Assembly: GCF_028769735.1 (NCBI RefSeq)
Contig: NC_088172.1
Coordinates: 69,402,631 to 69,466,630 of the forward strand
Direction: 5' to 3'
DNA: 64,000 nucleotides
DNA from: Zonotrichia leucophrys gambelii
Taxonomy: Eukaryota; Chordata; Aves; Passeriformes; Passerellidae
Shown here: in pieces, positions 28,378 to 43,141 of the stretch
How positions within the stretch are numbered: the first letter of the stretch is position 1
How the letters are laid out: every line of letters starts with the position of its first letter
Notes under the pieces: model-generated
Told to the model about the DNA's origin: nothing
The model's input: the letters and a program-made list of their open reading frames with translations, nothing else
Database searches by the model: none
Translations under genes and position numbers: made by a program

Positions 28378-30329
28378 AGTGACGAGTAGAAAAGGGGTGT
28401 CTGTTAAAGGCATGCTGAGCAGTCTCTTAATGCCAAAATGTATTTAAAACACTGCACTTGGCAGAAATGAAAATACTCCATAGGCTGCTGTGAGTCACAC
28501 CATAAGATAAATCAGCCTCTGTTTGGCTGTAGAGGTTAGGGGGGGAAGGGACAAGGCCTGTACCTCTTAATACCTCTCTTCATTCCCAGTCCTCCTGAGT
28601 GGAATTGTACGTTGTGTGATGCACAAATGTTAATATATGTCACTGTTAGAAAAATTGCATGTGAAATATGGAGAAATGAAAAACAGTGAACACAGACCCT
28701 GCAGCTATCACTGTCAGTTGGATTCCACAGAGGATCTTGAGTGATAGGTCAGCCAAAATTCTTCTTAGAGGCAAGGATCTTGACAACATCGAGTGTCCTG
28801 TCAGTCCAGCTATTTAAGTTTGTTATTATTTCTCCTAAGCCAAGGACTTGAAGATGTTTTTCACTGGTTTTACTTAGGCAAACCTGTTCTCTCTGAGTTC
28901 TCAAAGGACACTGCAGCAAGCTCTGAGTTTGCTTCATCTACTTCTTTAACCATCCTGAGATGATGTTTGGGAAGCTGTGCTCATGGAACACCACTCCATA
29001 GTTGAGAGGATAATGTTCCTGTCAAAACCACCTATACTTATCTCTGGATCATATCTATCTTTATCTTATCTTTGACCCTTCTCCAAAAGGATCAATGGGA
29101 ATAGCCCCAGAAGTGCCATCTCTTCATGTGTGCTTACAGACCCTCCAACCCTTTTGATATTCCCAAGATTACACATATTGGACAGCTCCTGTCCTGGACA
29201 GCAAACATGGGCAAGGACTGAGCTCATTTGTATGTGCTTTAGCAGTTTTTCAGTGGTCTCATGCTTCTGAGAAGCAGCACATGAGCTGTGTGTCTAGCAT
29301 ATGTGGCAAGGGGCTGCTTTTGTCACCTTCATGCTTGCCACCAATTCTTGGTTAAATATTTGTCTGTTATTAGTTTTTTTCACGTATCTGTTCCTACTAA
29401 GGAGTATAGCACTCTACCAGCAAAGTGACCATGTTTCTTCCCTGCAGAGGGGCCATTTACACCTGGGAGATGTGCACTCATCTCTCCTGTCTTTGGATGC
29501 CTCCACACATACAATATGGATGCGGGGTCTCTCTGATTGCAGCTGTGTCTCAGCACAGCCCCCTTTTTCTGCATCATTCCTTGTGTCAGTGGGATGCTGG
29601 TAGCTGCAGCTCCCTCAGTGCAATCCATCTGCTTTCTGGCCTTGTTTCTCAGGAAAATATTGGCCACAGTCCCACAAATGTAGTCCAGTGCCTGGTTCAA
29701 GGTGTCACGATCAGTGCGCTAATAGGTCTGGCCTGAGAGTCTGCAGGTTAAAGAAAACCTGACATGAAAAATAGCTATGCTGCAAGTGTGTATCTTCAGT
29801 GTTCTCTGTTTTTCTATAAGCTTCAATCCCTGTCTCCTCATCCTGTGCAGCTACCATCAAATTTCCTGCTGAAACTATCCCCATTTGGTCTTCTCTGTTC
29901 ACTAGCTACAAATGATTATTTTGGCTGCTGGGGTTGTGATTTGCCCTCCTGTCCAGCAAAGCCCTATTTCCTTCAAAATTGAGAGAGTTCATTTCTGAGC
30001 ACTGAACTCAGATTTATCTTAATGATCACTGGAGAATATTATAGACCAAATAAACTGCAGATTGTATGCTAACAATGAAGCAATTTATTAACAAAATTAT
30101 GTCTAAAATAGAGCTCCAGGTCCTAAAGTTTGCTTTAAAACTAGTTGTATTGCTAAAGCAGAATAATTATGTGAGAGCTGGTACTTAAATGGCATCCTCT
30201 GGCTTTTTGTGCAACCTTCAGGGCTAGTAATGGGTGGACTCTAATAACTCCTTTTCCAGAAAGCCGGGTAAATAAGCCAGGTTAATTAAAGAAAAGGGAA
30301 AAGAATCAGACTGTACATAGCAAATGGAA

Positions 30330-30385
30330 ATTGCTAATTTAAACTGTTTTAAACTGTTTATTTAAATTGCTAATTTAAACTGTTC
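30330..30385. repeat. Short direct repeat, period 36
   Basis: ATTGCTAATTTAAACTGTT occurs at 30330 and again at 30366. A further partial unit (TTTAAACTGTT) lies between them, indicating local slippage in AT-rich DNA. Confidence 0.75.
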
Positions 30386-33300
30386 TTGAGGATAGCACTT
30401 CAGTCTCTTGAGTAGCATGTACATTAATATATTCCGTAAAAGACTTTGTGGGAGGCAGATCTTGTATTTTTTTTAATCTTATATAATCCATACATTAATG
30501 TTGAGTGAGCCATATTTAAATACTGAGAAGACTTCAAGAGAAAAGTCAGAAAATATGGAACTGATGTTTTGTTGTGCAGCTGTGACTATTCTTTCTCCAC
30601 CAAGTCACAAGTGAGGATTCAGAGTCAGATGTTTTAGCTTTCAATTGTCATTGCCTTCAGTTGAGGTTCCCAAGGTAATCACATAGCAGCGCTGACTTAT
30701 CATTGTCAGACACAGCTTTTAGTCAGCTAAAGATTGTTGGTATATCTATTCCATAAGTCCAAGACATGGGCTTTATGGTTTTCTCTAAAGAGTAGTTGGA
30801 GAATTATCTTTGGCAAGGTAATATTTTTTTTATGTAAGATCAGCAAGTGAGGCCAAACTCACAGCTAAGAATGCTGAGAGACAAAGTTAAAATCCCAGTT
30901 TTGCATTGGTCATTAGATCCACAGCACAAAAGAATGGGCAGCTTTCTTGTTCTGCTTTGGGCCCCTCCCTTGGGGAATCTGCTGTGCATTCTGTATCACA
31001 CTTTCTGTCACACATGGCATCCTCTTGTAGATGCCCAAATGACTGTATCATCTGTCTGATGTGACATGATAGTTCACCCACTATTTAGCACAGTGGGGTT
31101 ATTAACAGAAGAGAGCCTTTCAGATCAGCTGTAATATAAATAAAAATTAATGTATCACCTTTGCACACCTAGATGCAGCATAACCAGGATTTGTAATCAA
31201 AAAAGAGCTTGTCCTCAGAAGACAACAGATGAAAAAACCCACAAACCAAACCTGCAGAGGGATCTGCAGATGAAAGACTAAGCTACAAAGAGAGGTTTCA
31301 TTTTCCAATTATTACAGGTCAAATGCTTCCTAGGTTTGAAGTCCTTGTGTCTCCTAGCACAGAGAAGAAAACTGAGGGTACCACATAAATTTTTTGTCTC
31401 ATCCTCAGGAATTTTCTGCATGAGTTGAATACAGGCTCTACTAAAGAGCAAATGCTCCAGCATGGTGCAGGCACAGGTTGGCTTGCAAGGAACTTTGTCT
31501 CTTTATGAAGCTCCAGGATTTCACAGCTGGGGTATAGAGAGATCATTCTTCATAGTTTGGAAATTCAAATCTATAAGGCACATATGCAAAAGTGCTTTCT
31601 GTCTCCATTTCTCTTTGCATTGATGGAAATATAAGAAGCTGACAGATTCTATACAGCATATAGAATACAGTGCCTTTGTGAATGTTGTGTGGTTAAAGGT
31701 TGCTTACCCTAACTCTTTTCTTACATAGCTTAATAACATGTTTCAGGGACAGTGGAGAAATTCTGATGAGCAGTTACTGTCTAGTGTTGAATTTCCAATC
31801 CTGTGCCATTTCATCTGTCAGAAAATGAAATGATCCTTGCAATTTTCTTGTTATTGCCTGATCTGTATAAGGAAAATTACAAGGCTACTTAATACAGGGT
31901 AAATATAGGGCTCTTAGAGAAATCTTTGTTCTTTAGATGACAAAAAGAAGGAGGCTGATGATAATTTTCTTTGTTCTTTCTATTTGTTTGCTCTTTTGTC
32001 CCTGGGTTTCAACTTTCAGATAAAAGCATTTAGTTGTTCATTTTCATGTGTGAGTTTTGGATTATCAGACTTATGTTCATCTTGTTTCCTGCCCTCATAC
32101 CTCACACCACAGCTTAACTCTCAAGTTCTTAACTCCTTGGAAACCAGGTAAGGCCTCTAACAACATGTGCTGCAGCCTTGTCTAGAGACTGCTTGCTGGC
32201 AGCACATGATGCAGCATAGTGATTCTGGGGCAGTGGGGAGGCCAGCTGTGCCATGCCATGCCAATGGGGTGTGCCAGGCAGGGCTAGCCACAGCCCTGTG
32301 GTCACCAGGGAAGTTCCAGTGCTGGGGCAAGCTGAGGTGAAGCCATGAAAGTGATTTAGGCTGATGGAGTGCATGGCCACATCCTGAGGTGGCTGCAAGG
32401 ATGCTGCTGCACTGCCCTGGTGCAAGGATGGAGTAACAAAGCAATTCAGTTTGCAGAGCTGACTTACAGCACAACACTGCTGGCAATGTTTTTAATAGGC
32501 TTTCCAGTAAGCCATCTTAGGAAGCAGAGGTGGCATCGTTTGGAGTGTCCAAGGGCAAAAGTAGACAGAGTGGCACTGGTCTCTCCTCTCCTTCCTCATT
32601 TGTTTGGCCTCTTGTTTGGGTGGTTCGCTGAAAATATCATCTGAGCACTAAGTGAAAATCAAAAGGGCAGATCAGATTTCAAAAGGGCAATTCAGATCTT
32701 AAGAACTTTAGGAATGACAAAATGTTATTTCTCCATGGAAAAACAAGAGTGCAGCCTGCTCTGCACATTCCAAGAGCAGTTTTGGTTATTGTCCCTGAAA
32801 AAAGTGCTAGCTATCCTTTAAACATAGAGAAGCAAGGATGGCTGGAGGTAACTAATAGTTTGTGTGTGATGAAATGCTTATTTTTTCTGTTCTGACAAAA
32901 GTCATCTGGATAAAGACATGATAAAGTTTTCTAAAATCATAAGGGGAGCGGAAAAAAGTAGCAGGAATTTACCCATTCTTATTATGTGAGAACTGGAAAT
33001 AGCCATACTATAAGGTAGCACATATAAGGCAAAAGGAGGAAGCTCACATGCTGCAAATTAAAATTATGGAACTTAATGCTTGAGGATATTGTAGAGACCA
33101 AAAGTGTCCAGGGTTCTCAAAGTGACTAGATAGATTAATGGAGAATTCCCAAGAGGGAGGAAGGGAATCTCTTTGCATCCTCTATCATAGAATGTCCCTA
33201 AATGGCAGTGTGCAGATAAGGATGAAATACAGATATATTTAACCCTTTTCTTGCCATGCATTTCTCATGGCATCTGTTACTGACCTGTGCCGGAGACAGG

Positions 33301-36288
33301 GTACTGAGAGATGGATTTTGTGTTAGGTTCAGTACATTTGTTTATCTATAGTACTTACAGCTGGCTTCAACTTCTCCCAAACCAAAGATACCTTTTCTTT
33401 CCCTGAAGGGGGATGAGAAGGAAGAGGAAGGAGGATGAAGCAGGGCTGAATGATTTCTATCTTTTGTGCATTGTGGAGCTTAGCAGTGCAACTCTGTCAT
33501 GAGTGTGTGTGTTATGTCCAGCCAGCATTGAGGGAGTCCAATTCAACACAGTCCTTTCTTGCTCTTGCTGACCTTTCAAAGATTATTTTCCCATCCTCTG
33601 CTAGCAGACAGTAATGCTAAGCACAACGATTCTATAATATTGTCAAGCCTATTATTTTGTAGCAAATACAGTTGGATTACCAAGACCTAACTTGGAAGGT
33701 AGCTTTTCAACTATTTGGATGGAGGATTGGATAGCTGAGGGGAAAAATGCAGGCAATTACTTCTAACACTGGGTTTCTTCTTTATCTAATCTGCAATTTT
33801 CTGAAATACCGCTATGTCTTTTATCAAGAAATAGTGGGTAGATGGCTTGGAAAATCTGAGATAAGGAGTCTCTGAGGCAGGAGTAATTGGTTGTGCTAGA
33901 TTGGGACAAATTAGTAGGCTGCACAGCAAAATTGTTTACTGTACTGTGTACATGGCACTTATTTCAGCCACTTCCGTTGTGTTTTGCTCTATTTTTATTT
34001 ATTTATTTATCTCTTTAGTGTTGAGATAGTCAATGACATTAGCTTACTTTCCAATATGAGACTGTCCTGAAGAATGAAAACACAAAGCATTAGCCTGAAA
34101 CATAAAAATGTCGCATGTCCTCTTAGATTATGCACAGTCTGTCTTTGAATGTTAGCATTAACCTTCAGTTCAGTAGGATCTGTAGAAACAAGACTGAAAA
34201 AAATGCAAACTGACACTGTGGTATATTTTTTCATTGCAAATATTTACATTTGTCTTCTGGTGATATTTTCCAGGTATAGAAAGAAGTCAGAGAACTATTA
34301 CTAGAGTTTCTGGAGTTTCAGTTTATTAGAATCCACCTGTCATCTGAATCAGTTTTATATCACAACTGCTCTCATTCAGTGATCATTGCACAAAAAATAT
34401 CATTGTAGCTTGCAGATATTTGCCACCTTGATTTGTTATCATCCCAGTGAAGGTGGATATAGTACTAAAGATCTGAAGTGTGTTGTGATCCCAAAACCCA
34501 CTTACCATCAAAATACAAAAGTAACAAAAAATTAAAATAAAACTAGATAATGCTCCACAACCTTCAAAGGAAAACTATAAATACATAGCTAGAAAGGGAA
34601 AAAGACTGAGAGAGAAACAACATGTGCAAAGAGTCTGGGGCGGCAAAGTTTACTTCGCATTCAAGGCTAGAGAATGTTTGATGGCAGCCATGTGTTTGAC
34701 TCTCTTATAATGAGTGCAAGAGGTGTGAGCAGAATTAAAATGCTGAAATGGGTGAAAAAACCATGAATGTAGCACTCATTGCTATTACGTTCATGCAATG
34801 CCTGCAATGGGCTGTTGAATGGATGTAGCATCAATGTGTCACAAGTTAGGCATGACATACTTCTTGGTAAAACCAGTAAAACAGGGCAAAACTCTCAAAA
34901 TGGAAAGACACAGGTATCTGTGGAAGCAGAGACAGGAAATTGATCAGTGACAGTAACCTATAGCCAAACATCACAAATCCTACATTTCTCTTTTTTCCCC
35001 TCCTCCCGTTCCCCTGAATACATATCCGTCAAACTGCAATAGGATTTCTGCTGGCCAGTTTGTGTCTTGGAAATTGACAAGAGAGGGGAAAATCACTTTG
35101 CCCAGAATCCTTGCTAAATTACATGAAAACAGGATTTGTGCTGCATGTAAACTGTGTAAATCCAGTCAGCTTTTAAGTGGAAACCAATTTTGTAGTGTGT
35201 AAGTATCATTGATTTGTTAATCTGACAATTTTTTTAAACAAGCTGATGTGGATTAGCCAGTTCTGATTGTATGTCCCTTGCAAGTCATTTGAGTGCTGGA
35301 TATCTTGGTGAGTAAAGCACTAAAAATTAACCTTTGAGGCCCCTACCTATAAATAAATTATTGATCTTTAAGAAAGAATCATATCATCTCATTAGATATA
35401 GTTTTCTGTAGTGAGTCTAAATCCTGCCATACAGAATCATTTATCATAATTGACAATCATTTTCCTAAAGCAGACCGGACCTAAGCTGCAACAGAAAGCA
35501 AATCCTGCAGGAATTTGTGTAGAAGAGCAGTATGAGGAATTTCCAACTGATTTGATGCTTAAGGGATGTTTTGTTTCCCCTCCAAGTATTTCTAAGGGCT
35601 TTTAGCTTTTATGTGTGCTTTTATAGCTGTATATCTGATAATTCTCAGTCAAGAAGAAAGTGTCTCTGGAATGTCATGCATGATGGTATTCTGGAGCCAG
35701 ACAGAAGTACAAGGAATGAGTTTCTGATCCATGACATAACAGGCAGAAGTGGAAACTGCATAGCAAGCACTGTAATATTGAGAGGCAGAAGGGATACAAA
35801 GTTCAATACTCAACATATAAATGACTGCTTAGAAGTACTTAACAGAAAAAAAATAGTTAATGTGGTGTCAAAAGGTAAATGTACAAGCAATGAGACCTAG
35901 TGTTGTTATTTTTTACAACGGCAGCTCAGTGATCTCCTGAAACGAGGCCAAGTCAAGGGAGCATTTTAATGGCATGAGGAAAAAGAAAAAATAAGCTTAA
36001 CCTTATCATTATTTTCAATAATTTGACTTTCTATTTTGCAAAAAAAAAAAAGAAGAAACAAAGGACACTCATGTCTCAGCTCTGTTTCTCTGTTGCTGGG
36101 CACAGAGGAGTTCTACATGTGGGAGGCAGAGGGCGTTCCTGGGGGACACCAGTCCTTACTTGGCTTATCAACCTGATTAAATGTTAGCATTAGGTTCAGA
36201 GACATTGCAGTCTTGATTTCTAGTGTCTGCGTCAGCATTCATGGCGACAAACTCTGTCAGTTTAGAATCCCACTAGTATAAATTTTCC

Positions 36289-36308
36289 TTTTTTTTTTTT
36301 TTTTTTTT
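36289..36308. repeat. Poly-T run of 20
   Basis: The longest homopolymer in the window. If it were the reverse complement of a retroposed poly-A tail, the body would lie to its right on the minus strand; I recognise none there. Confidence 0.85.
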
Positions 36309-39300
36309 GGTGATTGGAAATGATTGCTGCAACAATACCTATTACCAAAGGGAAGGGGGAAAAAAACACACAGGCACACCTCCACAGCCCTCTGCGCTTG
36401 GACTGTGTGCCCTATGGGGTTTCATATATGCAGTACCTAAGGTTGGAGATTTGGTCCTACACCCGTCTGTCTGTTCTGTCTTCAGGCTCACAGCTTCCAA
36501 ACACTGCACTGTTAAAAGAATACAGAAAATAAAGTGTAGATGAGGGAAATCATGGGCATGTTTTATGGTCTACATAGGGGAAGTAATTCAAATAACAGAA
36601 GAAATAACATTGTATAGAGTGGCTGATTTAATGAAGATATATTTGGCTTATGATAATGGAATTATTTTTAGTTTAAAAAAAGTTTAAAGACCAATTAATT
36701 ATAAGGCATAGCATATCTCTTTGTAAGGTGGTACAGGTCAAGGATGGATTCTGTTGCTCTGGATTAACTGAGAAGTTATTTGTGGTCATGTAAGTAAAAA
36801 CCAGAGGGAGAATCCTGTAGTGTGGTGTGGCAGCTGTTCAGTACCAAATTGCTGCTGTAATCTCATGAAATTGCTTGCACTAATTCACTTCAGCGCAGCG
36901 ATGGCTCTGATGGCATAATGCTGAGCTGTGGGGGTTCTCTCCTGCCCTGCCCAGAGGAAAGCATATCCATCTCCCACTGTGCTCCTGGTCCACTGCAGCC
37001 ACTGAGCTTGAGGTAAATTGTCACAGCCTTGGAATTTTATCACTACAGCACAAGCACAGCCTCCTCTGACTCACTGAAAGGGCCTGTGGCCTGTCCACCT
37101 GGCAAGGGCTGATCTTTACGCACAAGGGAAAAAAAATAAATCAATTCTTACATCAACATGATGACTAACCAGAGCAGAATTGCAGAATTTTTTTTTCAAT
37201 ATTTTGCCAATATTTTTAGAAACCTATGGGCTTTTAAAAATAGATATTCTGCCACCAGGTAGAAATCATTCGGTATTTATTCACTGGTACTAGTGTACTA
37301 GTTTGATCCCTTGTGATTAAAGTGTTTATCTCTGCTGATTAAGAAAACCCACACTGGGCTGGACATCAGTTGTAAAGTAAAAATTATCAGGAATTTTTTT
37401 TGTTTCCTCTTTTTTTTTTTAATGTGGCAGAAAGAGTATTTCTTTTATTTCATAGGCAAATATGAAGTTGTGCACCAATAAAACGGATAGACCATTTCAG
37501 TGACAGATCCAAAGAAAAGCATTCTTTATGAGAAAACACTGTATTGCTAATAAAGTGATCCCAACAGCCAAGTTTGTGCTGCTTAATTTGTTTCCTTAGA
37601 GTGATATTATAATTCTGACATACTGAAAAATTGCCTCACAGAGACTCATATTGCATTTGTTGCCGAGTGCCTCTTTGATATAACATTTGTTATTGTAGTG
37701 CTTGGGGTGTCTTCAGAGGAGTAATATTCTAAATGAACCTGGCTGTATCATCCCTTTAATGTAGAGTAGAATTTTGCATTAAATTTTCAACTTATTTCAA
37801 ATGTGTTTTGCCAGCTATTTATTCATCATGAGTGATCTGTTCAAGTATAGGGCCAGTATATCAATATAAAATCAGAAAAATCTTAAATGCTTTCTCTTTG
37901 GGGAATCTCTCAGGTCGTTTCAATTCTTTTCTGTTAGATGAACAGACAGGATGATCTCTTGTATTTATGCCTGCCTGTCAGGTTTTTTACAGTAGAAACA
38001 CGAATCACTGTTTGCAATGCGGGATTAGCCTGTCTCACACAATGTTATTAGAATTAGACCTGCCTAGTGACTTAATTACTTTTTCTTCTGTATTTAACTT
38101 TAGTTTTGACCCCACACCAGCTTTTGCACTCCCAGGAATACTCTGCTTTTTATGTTAGAGCAAATATTGGAGAACATATGTATTATTTGTCTGGTTTTGC
38201 ACAGACAAAAAATGAGAGCAGTATGTAGTCCCCCCTCAGTGGTCTTCTGTATTCTGAGCTGGCAGTAAAATGTAAAAAGATTGCACTCTGATGTCCTATT
38301 AGACCTCAAGACTGGAAGGACAGTTTGTATTGAACACAGGCATTTTTCATAATTATGTTGCCTGCAGAGTTGCCACCTGCCCTAATTTGATCTGATTACG
38401 GTGAAATGCAAAACTGTCCTCATTTCATAAGTGGAACTTTTCCATGTTCCCTCACAGAGAACAGCAAGATATGCACACATGTATTGCTACTGCAAAGGAG
38501 AAAGAAAAATATCACAATTAGGTATCAATTAAGATTTGAACTCCTTTACCAGAGTGCAGGTCACTTTTACACAATTGCTTCATTCAGAGTTCTGAAAATT
38601 ATTTTCTGTCTTAAAATCTCCATGAAAAAGAGAAAATGATAGCCATTCATCCAGATATGTCTGTACTATTCTGAGAGACGATATATATTCTGTGGCTTTT
38701 TAAAATTCTCTTTTGGTTGGATAGGCTTATTGTCCATGAACATTTATTTTTAGAGTAGCCTGGGCTTGCCTTGTAGTCTGAGTCATTTATGTAGCAATTT
38801 AAATATTTGTCTAAGCTCTCAGTGAAAGGCTCATGTTTAAGATTTATAAATGCTTCATAGATTAAAGAAATAGCATTTTTTATATACTGTTTATACAGAA
38901 TGATGTCATATCCCGTGGAAAAAAAAAAAGAAATGCAAAATTTGAAAGAAAAGCATTGCTGCTTCTGGGTCACCGGACATTGTTTGCCATTTTCCTTTCT
39001 CCAACATTAATTTTGTGCATGCTTATGCATGTGTGATAAGAGAGCGAGACCTGCATGTGTGCATCTTGGTTTTTCTGTTGATTTTTTAAGCTTGGCATAT
39101 TGATTTTCCTGTACTGTGGACAGAAAATAACCTTTATGAATTGTATTTTAATATCCTTAAACAGTAATTTTGGAATTAAAAAGATGGAAAGCTGTGTTTG
39201 TTCTCTGGCACCTGGCCACATCTTTCTTGATGTTGCAGTGGCTTATTCTATATTACATAGTCCGTGTAATAACCTCATGTGGTAAATACAAATGTGATGG

Positions 39301-41160
39301 AAATTTTTTGCAATAGGAAACTGGGGTTATGTCTATACTCCCAAAATTATAGGAGAACATTTTCCTGAATTCAACTTTTTAAAGGAAAATGGATAAATAT
39401 TTACTTTCAAAATATGATTCTTAGGGTTTGCTCTTTACAATATTATTTACCATGACAAATATATTTCTGTTATTGAGCCATCAGCTGGAAAACATCTGTG
39501 TGAATTTAAGCTTAATTTCAGCTTAGAAACCTTTTAGCAGTTCTGTATTACACTTACTTAGTTCTCTATTCAGAAATTGGAATCTTTTAAGGATTTGCCC
39601 TTCAGTAACTAGCAAATGAAATTCTTCTACAGTTGTTTTTGCCTTGTGTTGACTTTTATTCAGGGATAGTTGGATCTTCCCTGAGAAGACAATCTCCTCT
39701 CTCATAAAGTCTCCACCACATGCTGAAAGCTCCTGACCTCTCACTTCCCTTCTCAAAGGTACTGATCATCATCAAAGGCCAGTGCCAGCATGAAGGTGGG
39801 AAATTGAGAGAACAGAGTTTTCTTTAGAGATTTCAACTACTTTTTGAATAAAAGATGAGAAAACCTTTCATGAATTGAGCTGATAGAGCTAAAAACATAG
39901 CAAACTGAGAGTGAAGAGCTCCTTTCAGGCCAGATCCCTGCAATGAGATTTTCACTTCCACGGTTTTCATGGTAGAAGGTGTGAGTCTTCCAAAAAGAAG
40001 TTTAAAATAGTGTTAAAATAGTATCTCAGCTAAAAAAAAATAAAATCACCTGGTTATGGTAGGAGCCCTACACTTGTCCTCTTTGATGTAAAGAAACTGT
40101 AGAAATTACTTCTGTTAATTAGGAAGCATTAGGAAAATGGGTTTTCTGCAAAATTCAATTTGGCAATAATCAAATCTTCCCACTTGAGTGGGAAGAAGGG
40201 AGTTTCCTTTTTTATTTTTTGTTTCTGGATCTTCTGTATGTGAGCAGTAAAGGTCATAGCTCAATTTCTCATTACAAACAGCATGGAATTTGTTGTGTTA
40301 CATGAGTTTGGTATTCACTGACTTTACTGAGAATTGTGTGGGTGAATTTACACCTATAATTTAAACTGGAATACTGAGCAAGCAGATGGTACAGACTATT
40401 CATCAAATATGTTTGCACTGTTGCATGGTTGTCCTGAAATCTCAGTCTCTTGGGCAATACTGAATGTTATTTCTTAGAAAATTTCCCCCCTCTGAAAGAC
40501 TCTTTGCACAGCTTGTCTCATAGCAGTGCAGAATATACCAAAAAACTCCCAAAAATAACAAGCAGTGGCTTGCTGGCATTGCAGAACTCAATGCAATTCA
40601 GGGTTTGAATGCTGATGCAACTCAACATTATTTGTTCAAGTGTGGTTTAAATGTTGTTTTAAATGGGCAAGAAGGAAGCAAGGAAGTAGGTTCTAAACTG
40701 AAATGGCAGGTCAATACTCCTGCTGATATTTTTTTGTAGCAGAGATTAAAAGAAAAACCTTAGCAGAAAATGGCTAATATGGTTCATTACTTCTAGTCAT
40801 TTGGCTTTAAAGCATCATTAAAATAGAGTGAGTAACAGCACAGTGAAAGCCAGAGTTGTGTGCAATGGGAGAAAGCCAGACCAGCAGAATTTGCTACAAT
40901 CCCTTCATGTGATCCTTTCCCAACTCTGATGCAGTCCATTTGCACAATTCTTTCACAAGCACTTCATGAGAGTGAAAAATATGCACTGTGTCTTTGGAGG
41001 GTTTTGAATTTAAGAGCATACAAAGATGTAACCTATTCAGCTGGGTAACTAGCATCTAACATCTCTAGTGACTGGTTAGAACAGGACAGGTGTTGTGTCC
41101 TGACAATTCAGCTTTCATGAAACTTTCTTGAAGAATATCTTCAGCAGCTTTTATGTATAT

Positions 41161-41186
41161 GTCAGAATAATGTATATTATTCTGAC
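41161..41186. repeat. Perfect 10-bp hairpin with adjacent repeat unit
   Basis: GTCAGAATAA (41161-41170) and TTATTCTGAC (41177-41186) are exact reverse complements around a 6-nt loop. The unit AGAATAATGTATAT recurs at once near 41190, suggesting slippage at a foldback. Confidence 0.75.
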
Positions 41187-43117
41187 AGCAGAATAATGTA
41201 TATGTCTTTTTACTGGCTTCAGCTGTGAGAAGTCAATAAAAAAAAAAAGGCAAATTAACATGATGCTGTTAGATGACGTTATTAATGAAGAGAAAATGAC
41301 ATTTCAATTCTGATTTTTCCTAGGAGAATTGGTTTCTTCTTGCATATTGACCTTAGCAAAAGTAGCAGTTAAATATGTCTTTTACTGGCACATAGTGTTT
41401 TTAACAAAATATTACATTTTCTGTATGCAGTCAATTTGTTCGTTGGTACAGATACCTGTAAGCACCGTTCACTTAATTGCTGCTGTGATAGTTTGCTTGA
41501 GCTGAAGAGCTGCTCCACCATTTGTAGTTTTATAGAGATTTTTAAAGACTTAGAGGAAAGATCTTCACCATGTGAAGATTTTCACCATGACCTTACCAGG
41601 GTCAGAAACCTCAGGGTACAGAAACCACACGCAAGCGTTGCTTGTCATCTTCTCTGGTTCAGCATTACCCAAGTGCAGAGCTGAGCTTTTCTGCCGACTT
41701 TGAAAGGACAGAATTCAATATTTCTTGCTTTTGAAATAAGCTTTTTAATTTTTTTTCCCCAAACCAATCTATAATATTGAAGCACTCTAATGTGTCTTGT
41801 TTTGGGCATATATTTGTGTATCTACTCATTCTAGATTATTATACAGCAAAATAACATCTGCACACTGATGATTATTAAAATGGCATGAGTATAAGTTCAA
41901 TCCCATGTAATTTTTAGCTTACATTATTTGGTTTTTCTGGATACGTAGTTTTTTTACACCAATTTTAAGGTGGCCAATACAAGAAATTTGGGTACTAAAG
42001 GTTTGTCCCCCAATTTTCAGACATACGGCTGACGGATTTCATGAGAGGGTTTTGAGTCTGACATGTGATTTTATGATTAATGGTGGTTAGTAGTAACTGA
42101 TGTTCCAGATGAAGCTGTGTGCCCCTGTGAATCCTCTGCATTTTCACACTTGCAGATGTAAGGCATGGGACTTGAGAGGACAAGTTATTTACAGGAGTGT
42201 TTTATGACCTTTCTTTTTTTAAAAATTAAATATTTTTATACAAAGTAAGGGATATGTAAATATAAGTGTACATGTACAAATGAATGAAGTTCTAAGTTTG
42301 TCTACATTAGGAAATTGTGTGGGCAGCAAGGAAAAAATCTCAATAATTTACTATTTACCAAAGTATTTCTCATGAGTGTTCTAAGAAAAATAGTGAAAAT
42401 GGCTATAGTAAGTATATCACTTCTGTAGGATCTGTGAGAAAATAGATCAAGAAAAATAAAAAGTTCAACACCTTTTCACAATACAAAGCAGTATTCCAAA
42501 TATAGCCTTACATGCTTATATTCTATAAATTACCTACTTGATATTCTTCCTATCTTTTTCTCTTTTCAGTAAAATATTTATGCATTCCAGACACTCTGTT
42601 TTGTCTTTGTTCACATTCACATAACATCAAAAGGGAGGAAAGGTCACCTGTAACATCCAAACATTTAATTAACACAAGCACAGTGAGGTCACTCCATACT
42701 TTGAAATCACGGCCAGTTCCCATAGGAAGGCTGCACTGTCACCAGCACAGGGTTGCTTATCCCTGAAGGAGATGCAGGCAGCAGAAAGGTGTGGGGTTCA
42801 CAGCAATATTCTGGTTAGTTGGACAATTTGGGGGAGAGTGGGAAAGTGATATAATGAATTATTGGGGATCCTTTATGGGACTCCAAACCTGTTGAGTTCT
42901 GTGTGAAAGTCTAGTCTGAGCCCAGCTTTCCTACTGCCCTGTTTCCACTCTCTCTGCTGTTATCCTCAGTGCAGGGCTGTGCTCTTCCTGCCCTTGCTGC
43001 TCACACAGCAGCGATGCCTGTGCAGGGCTGGGTAACTTGTGCTCACACAGGAGTCCCAGTCACTGTTCCCCTGTAGCTGGGGCTGGCTGTGCTCTGGATG
43101 CACGCTGCTGCAACAAG

Positions 43118-43141
43118 CACCTCTGAGCTGCAGGATTGCCC
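43118..43141. repeat. 24-bp dispersed repeat, copy 1 (with 44161-44184)
   Basis: CACCTCTGAGCTGCAGGATT plus GCCC recurs 1,043 bp downstream at 44161-44184 with a single mismatch, in the same orientation. Both copies lie in GC-richer patches, hinting at two fragments of one repeat family or an old duplication. Confidence 0.65.

Noticed and set aside
29301..29736. Three overlapping frames of about 100 codons
   Set aside because: Mutually overlapping on both strands with no protein-like pattern. The region is slightly GC-richer, which lengthens frames.
35571..35900. 109-codon plus-strand frame
   Set aside because: No domain or promoter context recognised; an isolated chance frame in intron.
14794..36308. 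Poly-A and poly-T runs as tails of processed pseudogenes
   Set aside because: No gene-like sequence next to the runs and no flanking target duplications were noticed.
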